A stretch of 64,000 bases of DNA. Origin: Schizophyllum amplum. Its lineage: Eukaryota; Basidiomycota; Agaricomycetes; Agaricales; Schizophyllaceae. The stretch covers positions 2,604,001-2,668,000 of the forward strand of contig VDMD01000002.1 in NCBI GenBank assembly GCA_007026445.1. Reading direction: 5' to 3'. Shown here one piece after another: positions 9,255 to 20,115 of this stretch (its first letter is position 1; each line of letters opens with the position of its first letter). Both the position numbers and the translations under genes were made by a program. The notes under the pieces were generated by a model. The model was not told the DNA's origin. It searched no databases and was given only the letters and a program-made list of their open reading frames with translations.

Positions 9255-11991
9255 ATTTCTAGATCAAAGACATAAGCAATTTGACGATAGTAAAGGGGAA
9301 AAGGTTACCCAATAAAAGAGGGACCTGAAGGCGCTTGCCCAATATAGGTATGTTCTACAATGGCTTGCCCAAGGTGGCTCCTTTCCCCATGTGGCAAAGA
9401 GATTGTGGGTGGTGTTTGTTTGTCACTGTTGGATTGCCCTTGCATATTGCTGTTGCTGTTATTGTGGTGAAATGTCTTTTTCATGTGCTGTGTATTCAGT
9501 TGCTGCATCTGCCACAACTGGCTATTGGTGGCAGATGTGTTGATTATATCTGGTACTGGTGTTTTGACACTTGCTGTAGGTGCAGCTGGATATGCTGCTG
9601 GTGCAGGTATTTTAGTGCTGTTCTTTTGCATGATATAGGCTTCATTCTGTTATAGCAGCTTTAGTCTAGATAAGTTCTCTGCACAATGTGTGACAAAAGA
9701 CCTACATGTTGCTTTTTTTTGGACTTATTATCTGCAGTGACTGCAGTAGATGCTTCTAGACACATGTCTGCTGCTAGTATGGCAGTCTCTGCTAGAAAAG
9801 CAAGAGCAGTGGATGAGTGGTGCTCTGAAGGATGTTCTTGCCTCATGAGTAGCAATCCTCTGATGACATGTATTAGCAAACATTGATACAAACCCAGAAA
9901 GCAGTATAACTTCACTTTCTACACAAATCTAATACTATAGAAAGAGGGGGAAAGGAGGCATTAAGAGTACGCTTTTTAGAGGACTTTATAGTTGGAAGAT
10001 GTACCCCTATCTGTATATGTGCTCCACTCTAACTCCACTCTATACAAATATCAGGGGGGTTTCAAAAACTCGAGGCTAACATGAGGCCTTCCTTGACCTT
10101 ATGTAAGTTGGACCATACAGTGTTTATGACAAAAAGATAGTAAAGGTTCAGAAACTGTCTATCAGCAAATGGATAATTGGCATCGCTTTTTGGGTATAAA
10201 ATATACAGTCTATAACGGGCATATTAGACCATGAAAAGCTTTGAGGCTCTAGAATATCAGTCTTTGAACTGAATGCCGCAAAGAAATCAGGGATTGTCGA
10301 TGGACATGCTATGTACATGTCGAAAATTTCTTGAGGCTTAGTGTGGTCGTGCGATGCCTGGCGGGGCGAGTCTTGAGGGCGGCGCTGATTCGGCTAATTC
10401 ATCTCATCTTAGACCCCGTGGGAAATAATTAACAATTTACTACCTATTTACTCTTCTTCACTGCTATTGTCACCAGAGTCCTCCCTGCTGCTCTCGACAG
10501 CTTGGGAAATCATGTCCAAAATTCATGGATTTGGTGACTGTAGTGAGAGGTCTCCTTTCTTTGGTAACAACTTACAAACGGCCCTTCGCCTTCAAGTCGG
10601 CGGCCTTTCATCACACTTTCCTTTTTGGGTGATCTGCAGCAGGACGAGTTTCCCTCCGACCATTCGGGCCGCGCATCTCATCATGTCTACAACGGACAAG
10701 GTGAGCTGAGTCCTTACATGACTTAGTCAACATACCAGGGGGTGCATCTGCCTGACATGGCCTGGGGACTACTATAGCACTTGATGTATCATTGTATGGT
10801 CCAACAACATGCATTAATACAGCCAAAAGGGCTGAGAACTCTTGGAAGCTGAGACAGATCAAGATATGTTAGCTACACGCTCGTATTCTACCTATGGAAA
10901 AACAACTTTGGACATCAGCAGGATCTAGCGCTACGTCCGTGCCGCGGCCCACCACCCACGAAGCTTGTAAGGGCCACAACGAGTTTGTAGGGTATTTAGC
11001 AACATGTTCAGTAAATCAACAAGGTGCATGGAGTGATTCTTTGCCTTGTTATGGTTGGCGTCGCAAGCGAGAGGTGGTGGGAGAAAGCTGGCAGTGCCAA
11101 ACGGCGAGCACCGTATCATGTGACTCGATGTCACTTGTGACGGACGTCGTCGAGTGCCGTCTGGAGGGCCGTCGAGGGGACGTCGTGGGACCATTTCTTG
11201 GTCCTGCAGCTGAAAAAAGACCTTCATATGTAGAGTCAGGCTGTCCGCATAATATACAGCATGCATAAGTACTCTAAGATGAGCACAGGCAAGCTGGAGG
11301 AGCCAGACAATTTCACTGAGCCCAAAACTTCGTGTCTATCTGGTACTGCTGACCGTGTTCTGAATTTTGTGGCAGCTACTGGTGCTACGTTATTGTACAG
11401 TATGATAGGGTACTTCACTGCGGACTTTTCCAGCATTTTTCCGCCTCCAGAAAAGGTCGACTGAGGGTGCAAAGAGGGAGCGTCTAACACGAGTGATCAG
11501 GTCTAAGCGACCCGTTATAGACTGTAGTGTTTCTAGTGGTCAGAACAAGTGTAGAGAGTGTGCCATCTTCTGGGATAAAGACAGTAAGTCTTTGATAGTC
11601 AGAGACATAGAATTTGGACCACTTTCTGGCTCAAGGACACTACAGTGCCACAAAAGCAGTATTTTGAAACAGACACCAGTTCTGCTATTTAGCAGGTTAT
11701 CATCTGTTGGCCTCCAAGGTTATATCATGCTCACCTTTTTTGTCTGTAAAGGAGGTGCTGTTCTGAGGCAAAGGGAAAAAAGCACCTTTATAGACAAAGA
11801 TATACACAAGCTTTCTATAATCACAGAAAGTTATGCTTTTTGGCCAACAGGACAGCCATGCTCTGAGTTGTGATTGTAGGCACTTTTGTTACTCCCAGCA
11901 CGGACACTAGGAACGCTGTCAGTCGTGTGAACAGACAAGTGAGAAGAACAATACTTTTTTGCCTTTCTCGGCATGTCATTCCCACACAATA
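9255..11991. other. AT-rich, gene-poor island with degenerate ORFs
   Basis: By eye, base composition falls clearly below that of the flanks from about 9255 to 11900. It holds only short open frames: a minus-strand pair at 9305-9915, a plus-strand frame at 11261-11464 and another at 11493-11873 (with CRECAIFWDKDSKSLIVRD). None shows a domain known to me. Around 10684 there is a gene-like start, ATGTCTACAACGGACAAG followed directly by GTGAGC, but the predicted continuation soon stops, as expected for a captured or truncated gene fragment. A TA-flanked MITE lies immediately to the right. The composition and mixed fragments suggest old transposon insertions, but I find no transposase or reverse transcriptase motif. 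Confidence 0.45.
9305..9915 (-). CDS. Hypothetical Gln/Asn-rich protein in the AT-rich island, low confidence
   Basis: Two minus-strand open frames, 9661-9915 and 9305-9631, can be joined in phase by one intron (donor GTAGGT at 9705, acceptor AAAAG at 9623), giving exons 9706-9915 and 9305-9622. The first part is hydrophobic (MKLYCFLGLYQCLLIHVIRG) and then has LAETAILAADMCLEAS; the second is rich in Gln, Asn and His (LWQMQQLNTQHM, HHNNSNSNMQG). No family is recognised. Codon and base use is AT-rich, unlike the flanking genes, which points to a mobile or decaying origin. Could be chance. Confidence 0.25.
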
Positions 11992-12578
11992 GAGACGATG
12001 AGCTAGACCGAAATTCGGCTTTTAATTTCCTTTTTGAGCCAGCCGAATTTCGGCTGTGGGCCATTTTCCCGCTTTGACCGGCGCATCCTCCCTAGGTTCG
12101 GAGCAAGCCCCGCGCTCCGGCACGCGGCGGAGGCTTTTTTAATAGTCCGAAAAAGGAAGGTATACTCGCGTGCGCGCGCGTGGAGGGGCTTGATCCGAAC
12201 CTACATCCTCCCCGCCTGCGCCTTCTGCCATTCCCGCTGCAGTAAGCCCCGCAGAAATCTGAAAATCGACACAGACAGCAAGGACATATCAAGGAATGTC
12301 TTGGCCAGAGCAGAAGCTGATCGGGGCTCTGTGAGGCAAGCTGTATGCATGGAAGCCATAACAACGGATTTTGCCGACTTGCTCAAAAAGCGTGTCGCGA
12401 GCCTCTGGCTGAAGGGAAAGATGCCAGGAAATTCGTATGTGTGTTGATCTGTATGCCACATATAATGTCGAAGTTTCGCAAGATACGAGTGTCTGTACGA
12501 GGAGCTGTCTACAAATTTCCGTTGTGGCAAAGCCGAGTTTTTGAGCCGAAAAAGGAAATCGGTCTAGCTCATCGTCTC
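11992..12578. mobile_element. 587-bp MITE with perfect 20-bp terminal inverted repeats and TA target duplication
   Basis: The left end reads GAGACGATGAGCTAGACCGA and the right end is its exact reverse complement. A TA dinucleotide flanks each end (11990-11991 and 12579-12580), as for Tc1/mariner-class insertions. Similarity continues inward in broken form (TTTCCTTTTT then GGCTC on both arms). The interior contains only short ORFs and no transposase, so it would depend on an enzyme supplied elsewhere. Confidence 0.8.
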
Positions 12579-14050
12579 TAATGCGAGCCGTGCAACCATG
12601 GTTTGGCTGTGTTGCAATTCATTACACCATGCTTATGGATATAACCAGATGGTTCGCACATATGAGGATATGCTGTTCTGTGGTGGTCCGGCACAGGACC
12701 GCGTGCAGAGCGTGTCGTGGTAGTCCAGGGGCGTACTACGATGTTTGGCTGTAGTTACACACATTGGTAGTCCGGAGCCCGCCGCCGTTGCTCGCGTATA
12801 CGTCGTGCACGTCCGATGCTATGGCCAGGTCAAGGAGCGCGTCGAGAAGTCATGTACACAGCTGGCCATCAACTTACGGTGCGCCCGAGGGGAATGTTTA
12901 CAGTTTCCCCGTGAGTTGCCTACGGTTTCACCGCAAGCTGCCCGCGGGGAGCTTGCAAGCTGAGCATCAATTTTGATCATCATCCGCGCTCGTGGATCGC
13001 AAATACTACCCAAATGTGGACATACGTAGATCAATGCCAGCACTGTTCAATCCAGGTTCAATCGTCGGTCGCAGCGTCGTGCGGCGTCGGCTTCGTTGAG
13101 CAGGGAAACCTCATTCATTGCAAGCATATATATAGATTCATAGAATTTAGGGGGCATGTAGGGCTGGGGGCAAAGGGTGCACTGGGAGGGTCGGGGTATG
13201 CACCGTCCTGCAGCGCGTTGCTCGCGTCCGGCGCGACCACGTCTCTAAAGGCGCATTGGATTCTCAGCATAACAAAGCGATGCATTACGCTATTCACACG
13301 TGTAGAGACTCTACTTGACAAGGTCAGCATATTGTAGAGACTCAGTTGCAATGCAACGCACCGTTGACAAAAACAGTCACCGACGTTAACGGCGAATCAA
13401 CGCTGAGTGGGACGTGTCTGTTGGCTGTGATGGGCCACAGAAGTGTCGAGGAGGTGTATGCAAACGACACTTATACGCACAGGTCGCCGAGAGACCGACG
13501 GGTGGGCAGCCATGCCGCCTCGCAGTCGAAGGACTTAGAGAAAAAAGTATGAAGTCAAGCTGAAATCATACGTGTCGATCGAGTTTACAGGCCCAGCCTG
13601 GGCCCAGTTTACGGGCTGCCCGAGGGGAGACCCACCGTTTCTCCGGCCTTGCGGGCAGACTGCAAGCTCCCCTCGGTGCGCCCGAGAACAGGATTGATGC
13701 TCGGTTTACAAGCTCCCCGCGGGCAGACTACGGTTAAACCGTGGGCAGACCGTAGTCTGCCCGCAGATTTTTCAGTTCACGGGCGCACCGCAAGCTTGCC
13801 TCTGGCAGTGTAGCCATGGACGGAGCAGCTGAGACACGAAAACCAGAAAGGGAAACGTGCGTCCGCGCGGCTAGCGTGCGATACGTCCTGGATACGTCCT
13901 GATCGGGATACACATTCGGCAAGCAGACGCGCCCTTTGTTCTCAACCCACCATCATACTCTCCTGTCCGAGTCGCTCGTCAAATCTTCAGCGATCATACC
14001 CGTCATTGGAAGACAAGTCGAACTCAACTTGTACATCGCACACCTCAAAT
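12579..14050. other. Gene-poor stretch between the MITE and HEI10
   Basis: About 1.5 kb without a supportable gene. Most of it is taken up by the inverted-repeat structure at 12873-13794. A GC-rich segment near 13140-13250 resembles coding DNA in composition but has no convincing frame. The HEI10 promoter should lie in the last few hundred bases. Confidence 0.5.
12873..13794. repeat. Pair of about 100-bp inverted repeats enclosing about 720 bp
   Basis: The arm 12873-12971 and the reverse complement of 13693-13794 align along most of their length. Shared blocks include the inner ATTGATGCTC, then AAGCTCCCCGCGGGCAG, AAACCGT, and the outer GGGCGCACCG. Related GC-rich motifs (CTGCCCG, AAGCTCCCC) recur between 13580 and 13690, just inside the right arm. 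This looks like the terminal and subterminal repeats of a non-autonomous DNA transposon, or two inverted copies of one repeat. A target-site duplication was not clear. Confidence 0.6.
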
Positions 14051-15792
14051 ATGGACACGGACTTGAAATGCAATCGACTGACGTGCCGCAAAGCGCTGAC
14101 GGACAAGGCTGTCGTGGTGCGTGTCTGATACTACTGCATGCATATCCATCCTCAGAAGTCATCACAGACTACTTGTGCGCATCTGTGAATATGCTGTATA
14201 CCAGGATGATCTCAACGTCCTGCGCACAGGTTCCCACATCTTCTGCGGTACGCCCTCAAGTTTCTGTCCGCCGCGCGCGATGGCAAACGTTCACGAAAGT
14301 CGAATGCGCCAACGAGCTCTTCACCGCCGCGAGACTTTGCCCAGGTGCGTCTACTTACGATGTTCGATTCCTTGCATTGACCGCTCGCTACTTAGCCTGC
14401 GAAACCTCTTTGACCGAGCCGTGAACTTGTCTCCTCTGCTCTAGTCATGACAAAGTGACCAACTTTAGACCCTGATAGGGACGACGTTGTGGTGCGTTGT
14501 TATACAAAGCGCATATACCTTGTCTGACGTTGCAAATAGGTCTGCTCTTTGCGTCCCTCGAACGATTACAAGACGGTGCGTGGCTCGAAACATGCACGAC
14601 GCATCGCTCAAATATGCCGCAGTCGGTCCTTTCCGGGTTGACTCCCTCAATCATCCTAGAGATCTGCAGCCGGTCAGTCAGTCTCGATGCTATATACAAG
14701 CTGCGACTCAAGGCATGGTCGGAAGCGCCATCTCATTCTGGCAGTATCAGATACACCAAGAAAAGTCAGTATCGTCGGGAGGCGGCATGCGCACGAGTCT
14801 GATTCCAGGGACGCAGCTCGTTTCAGCAGGCTGTCGTGCGCAATCTAACGGACAAGAACGCGCAGCTGCAAAAGCAACTGGATAACGTCGTCCGTGAAGG
14901 TACGTTCGCATAGAAAGCATCACTTGTGCTGACGACGTAAAGCCAACGGCGAGATCAACCTTCTCAACGACAAGGTAACTGGTGAGTACTCTTCGACATA
15001 CGTTAACGTTTGTGCTACCTTGGCGAAGAACTGCAGCGGGAAGTCGAGCTCGAACATCGCAAGACTCGCGACCTTCAGGAGGCGCATCGAGAGCGCGATC
15101 GGGAGTACCAGAAACTCAAGGCAGGGGATCTCGACGCTCTCCGTTTCCTTTCTGCAACGTTCTCTGTCTTAGGCTCAATTCGACAAGCTCAAGCGCAAGG
15201 CTCTGCTTCCGTCGGCGACACCTGATCCTATGACTGCCGCCTCTGCGAACGCCGGACGCGACAATCAGCACGGCCGGCAGCGCAACTTCGCCGCCAACCC
15301 CGGGAATACTGTCAACATCGAAGAGGTCGTCGGCGGTATGGAAGCTAGCGGGGTCGGTGCCAATGTCCATCATCTGCGCGCCTTCCCAACGAAGAACGTT
15401 GTCAGATTCAGCGGACACCACTCGTGGCGCGTACCAACAACGCATTCGTCGGACGTACCAGCAACTGGATGAATCAACAGTCTCAAGCGCCTCAGCAAGC
15501 CCAGCAGCGACACAAGCCGCACCGACAAGCCTTCGCAGCGCAACAGGACCACTCGTACTCCGCCGGCAACGCCTCTGATCGCTCGGAAAGCATGCACGAT
15601 GCGGAGTCCGTGCAGAACATGCTCATGTCTGGGCAGCAACAGCAACAACCGCAACCCCCTCCTCGTCTTACTGTGAACCAGGGATTCTCGAGCAACCAAG
15701 GCGGCTGGGGACGATCTATGTCTAGCGCGATACGTCCTCGCGTGCCTTCGAACGGTTCGTCTGCTCAGTCTATGGACGACTATAGTTTTTGA
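14051..15792 (+). CDS. HEI10: HEI10/CCNB1IP1-type RING E3 ligase for meiotic crossovers
   Basis: Homologue of HEI10 (CCNB1IP1), a ubiquitin/SUMO-ligase-like protein that marks sites of meiotic crossovers. It has 359 residues in 14 exons: 14051-14116, 14168-14174, 14230-14247, 14300-14344, 14396-14420, 14479-14491, 14540-14575, 14623-14672, 14726-14764, 14817-14899, 14943-14981, 15029-15120, 15173-15352, 15406-15792. The RING is CNRLTCRK, VVTTCSHIFCVECANELF, then LCPACETSLTEPDD. The spacing of 12 residues between the second and third Cys equals that of animal HEI10 and requires the 7-nt second exon. LSGLTPSIILEICSRAISFW and YQIHQE match the family. A coiled coil (about 130-190) ends in REYQKLKAQFDKLKRKAL. 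The tail is Gln/Ser-rich and ends SMDDYSF. The intron 15121-15172 appears to be GC-AG. Confidence 0.92.
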
Positions 15793-16172
15793 ACCGCTTC
15801 TCAGCTTTCCCTGCTAGTGCTCCCCGGTCCTCTGGGGTCTTTAGACCGTCTCGCGTGCCCCGTTAACCTGCTTGCTACGCGCTATACGCTACGACCGCTC
15901 CGTGACCGCAGAATAACATTATTCTACCATAAGTATATGCCGGATGATAGTACACTTCATGCTATGTACAGTGATTGGGTCCCTTGGGTATGGACAGCAT
16001 TGGAAGGAAGTAACGGGAAAAACGATGTAACTGGACTGAACGTGAAGGAGTGAACGTGCGACGACAAAGCAGTGTCGGGAGGGTGTATGTGCATTAAAAC
16101 CGTAAGGCATACATGCGTACGAACAAAGTCGTACGAAAGAAAGTGAGAGAGAAGGAACAACGACTCGCCGCC

Positions 16173-19100
16173 TCAGTCCCCCCGCAACCGCCCGTTCTTC
16201 TCGTCCTCGAGGTACTGCCCAATAGCCAGCATATCCTGCCCTGTCCGGCGGAGGTACGCCGCAAGAATGTCGCGGTTCGCGTCCGGTAGCAGGTCTGCGA
16301 GCTTACCCACCTGCCTCGCGAACTCGGGATCCTCGGCTGGTTTTGCTTTGCCGGGAGTCGAGCCAGACGCAGGTGTGGACGGCACCTTCGAGGACTGCAT
16401 GGGCGGCTGCACCGCGCTCAGTGACGGCCGGCGCAGCAGCGACATGTGGGCGTGGGAGGTGTGCCCGTGCCCAGAGTCCGACATCGCGCCGCTGGCGCCC
16501 GCGCCCGGCTGCGCGGAGAACCGTTGCATGCCCGCGAACGCGGTCTGCGAGCGGCGCGAGAGACGGCGATCCGGCGGCGCGCGCGGGCCCCCGGGCATGT
16601 TGGGCACACTCGTTGAGGGGATCATGATTGGCGGGCGGGGTACGGCGGGCGGGCTCTTCGTGAGCACCTTGGGGGTGGCAAGCGAACCCATGGGACTCGA
16701 GATCTGCGGCCGCTCCCGCTTGACGCTCGTCTTCCGGCCGAGAGAGGCGAAGAAGCCAGGCTTGTGCGGCGCGACGAGCGAGCGCAGGCTCGTGGGCGGC
16801 GTGTTCGTGAGAGGGGACGAGCGCAGGGGCATGGGGGATTTAGTGGGGGAGTGCGCAAGGGAGGGATACGGGAGCTCGGGTGGTGGAGACGTCGGGGCCA
16901 GGGTGTCGCCGGAGCGGGAGGTGAGATCGGTCGCGGTGGTGGAGTCGTAGCGCACAGGGAACGTGACTTCGGAGACCTCTGAGCCCCGGGATGGGTGCCG
17001 TGGTTGCTGAGCTGTGGGTGGGGAGGCGACACCTCGTAAGTACGGCTTTGAGCGCTCGACGGTACCTGTGTTCACGTCAGAATAGGGTATCAGCAGAGCG
17101 TACAGCATCACGCACTCTTGAACTTGGTCTGCGCCACCCAGTCACTCAGCCCGCAGTCATAATTATACAGCTCGTTGATCTTCTCAATATATATCAAGCA
17201 GCGCTCGACCGTATTCCTCTCCGCATGCACCTCCGCGCAGAACAACGCTGCAGGGTACGGATCCTTCTTACGCCTGTGCGAACGAGGCGGGCGCGGTAGG
17301 GGTATGCTGATCGGCGGCGAGGGCGGTCTCTCGACGGAGAGGCCCCCGGGGTGGTGCCGCAATCGTCTGGGGTCGGGAGCGGGGGGACTTGTCGGCGTGC
17401 GCGGCAGCGATGAGAAGCGCTTCATGTTCGTCGCGAAGCTGGTGCGGAAGCTCTTCGGAGGCGGGCTGGGAAGGCCTTCTGAGGGATCTAGGTTCGACTC
17501 CGTCCGCGCAGGGGAGTGACTGCCTCGGGAGGAGTGTCCAAGGGATGACTTGCGCGTCATCATGTCGTGCCCGCCCTCGTCGCGGTACTCGTTATCGACA
17601 TCGATCCATTCAGTGTTCCCCTCTGGGCCCTCTACGCGGATCTCGGTCGAGGATTCGGTGCGATGCAAAGGGGTCACTGCTGGCGAAGCGTCGCGCGCTA
17701 TGGACGGGCCAATGTTCTGGTCTGTAAGCGTTTCGCTTGCTTGATGAGATAGATGCGAGGTGTTGCGGGAGATGGTGACATCTTTGGGGGATGTCGTCGC
17801 GCTGTACTCGGAGCTGCTCGTCGAAGTAGTGTTTATTGAGGGCGGGAACGCGCCTTCTCTCCAGTGTACGGACCGCCTCGACACAAGATTAGATCCAAAG
17901 GAACTGGACCTGTTCAGCGGCGTCAGAAGGCGATCTACAGCAACCGGCTTAGGCACGCACCCTACGCTGTCAACGTCCGACGACGGTTCCGTGTTCCTCG
18001 TTCGCGCCTCAGATCCCGGCGTCCGCAAGACGCGCGAGGACAGCGCAGCCGAGACATTCGCGGGTAATGTCAGCGCCTTCCGTACTGCTTCCATGTCGGC
18101 TGATGTGTCTGCCACTGTCGGTGAATGGAGCCGTGGTGGTCGTGGTGGAGGGGGTGTAGTCGGGTCGATGCTGAAGGCCGCACGGGGAGGGGGAGGTAGA
18201 GGACCGGCCGTTGCATGAAGCCCTGTCAGATACACAATGAGCATTCGGGCACTTCCCACGGACGCAGGCAATCACGCACCTGGCTGATAGGTTAGATACG
18301 ATGTCGTGTCGGTGTAGTTGCGGGCTGGGGGGCTGTCCACAACGATGCGCGGCGAAGACGAGTGAGAGGACGCGGGCGAGTAAGACCGATCGTGCGTCGG
18401 TGATGCGAGGTCGTACACGACGGGCGCAGCGACGCGTGTAGTGACCTCCTTGCTCTGTCCAATTTCTGGCGTCAGGAGCACTGACTGGCCCGTCGTCGTG
18501 CGTACGAAAGGCGGGGGCATCTTGAACCGTGTGGGCGACTCCTGTCGTCGATGCGCAGACTCAGATGCGTCTGAGGCGCCTCCTGGTGAAGGCGAGCGCG
18601 ACTGGGGGAACTGCATCACCGGCGGCTGCAGAGTGCGGCGGTGACTCGACGGATCCTGGGGTCGCGCTACGCGTTCGTGCTCGCTAGTGCCGACAATGCC
18701 CACCGCCCGCTTCGGTTTGGGCGGCCGACCGGATGGCGAGACCTCGGACGCGGATCGTGTGTGATGGGGTTGATGGTGGTGGTGATGCGTTGAGCCCGTC
18801 GGCGGGGCCGTGGTGGGCGGGGCCTGCATGGAGTAGGCCCTTGGGGACGCGTCGGGCGGAGCGACAAGGGCGAGGCCGTGGAGGTCGGTGTGGAATCCGC
18901 GGCGCGAGCGGAGGCTGGGAGAGTGCGAGAGAACGTCGTCCGGTTCGTGTCCGGGCGATCGCGTCTTGCGGTGATCCTGCGGCTGGTCGAGCTCTACTAT
19001 AGCCACCCGGCGCCGATCGCCGCCACCGTCGGAGGGCAAGCTGGAGCGCGTGCGCGAGGAGGTGGGCGAGTCTGCGGGGCGCGCGGCGGTGTCGGACGCG

Positions 19101-19474
19101 GCGGAGTAGTCGGACGAGGAGGAGGAGCCGCCGGAGAGCGTGCGCTGGTGCAGGGGCGGGCGCACGGGGGCTTCTGAATCGTCCGGTGGCGCGTAACTGA
19201 GTCCCTGGTCTGCGAGCGGCGACTGGTAGTAGGAGAGGATGTTGATGGATTCCTGGCGCGTAAAGACTGGTCTGAGCGTCGGCGCGAGGTCTGTGTGAAC
19301 GTGTTCGGGTTCGTCAACAATGGGGACCGGGTGACAAATAGAGACCGCGCGAGGACCTTTGCTGCTGATATGTTGGATTCCTGGATGACTGCTGGTACTG
19401 GCGGCGCCTGCGCCAGACGCGGGGGACGAGGGGGACGCGGACAACATGGTGGTCGGGAACAACCCGCGATTCAC
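16173..19474 (-). CDS. Large disordered Ser/Pro-rich protein with CUE-like C-terminus
   Basis: Exons 18280-19474, 17116-18222 and 16173-17065 on the minus strand; 1,064 residues from the first in-frame ATG, or 1,055 if the ATG at 19447 (MLSASPSSPASGAG) is used. Most of the protein is Ser/Pro/Arg-rich low-complexity sequence. Two parts look folded: a short helical block near the end of exon 2 (AERNTVERCLIYIEKINELY, then YDCGLSDWV), and the extreme C-terminus, FARQVGKLADLLPDANRDI, LAAYLRRTGQDMLAIGQYLE, which has the LP and leucine spacing of a ubiquitin-binding CUE/UBA fold. The junction at 18279 restores the frame between two long ORFs. Function unknown; the CUE-like end suggests a ubiquitin link, by inference only. 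Confidence 0.75.
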
Positions 19475-20115
19475 AACGACGATGACATTTGCGGTGCTGT
19501 CCAGTCCCGACGGCGGCTACGAGCAACGCCACGTGCGCGTGATAAGATCACAGTCTCACGATCCCCGTCGCGATGATCCTTCGAATGCTCAAGAGCCCTC
19601 AGCCAGAGGACCTGTTTGAGAGAAAGGAAGAACAAGGACAAGGAGAGACGGAGAAATGACAACGGACAGGCCGAGACAGGCCGCCACCGGCGTTGCTATG
19701 TGAGCCCCGACTTTATATCACGTGCCAAGTTCAACTTCATTGACAGCCGCTTCCGACTACTGCCCCGCTGCAAGTAAGCAGAGTCTCACTCAGGTCTCAC
19801 TTCACAGCGAGCGCGTATGGCCGAAGATAATCTGCGCCACTTCTGAAACCTCAAGCTCAACAAACAGCACCAGGTCCATGGTGGCCACAAAAGTACACCT
19901 CCCATGGTTCTGCCAACGCGTGGTCACCTTCCTACGGACCGCAGCACTAGAAGCACATATGTTTCCCACCATAAATACAGCAAGGTGACGTCTTTACAAC
20001 ATTCGAAAGCACAACTCTATTTACAGAAATATAGCACACACATACATTGGTTTGGTATTTGTTCGGGACGGAGCGCGTCTCAAAGCGCACTGTCCAGCAT
20101 CAGGGCGTCTTGCAT
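19475..20115. other. Intergenic spacer, about 640 bp
   Basis: Upstream region of the CUE-like gene and downstream region of the SDR gene, both on the minus strand. An Arg/Leu-rich ORF at 19471-19662 has no support. Nothing else seen. Confidence 0.55.

Noticed and set aside
9255..11991. AT-rich island as a retrotransposon or Helitron
   Set aside because: No reverse transcriptase, integrase, RepHel, LTR pair or hairpin end could be identified by eye.
12201..12530. Minus-strand 109-codon ORF inside the first MITE
   Set aside because: No transposase motif or other domain; probably chance within a non-autonomous element.
18733..19177. Plus-strand Gly/Arg-rich ORFs over the CUE-like gene
   Set aside because: High-GC antisense frames without any domain; the minus-strand reading continues over three long exons.
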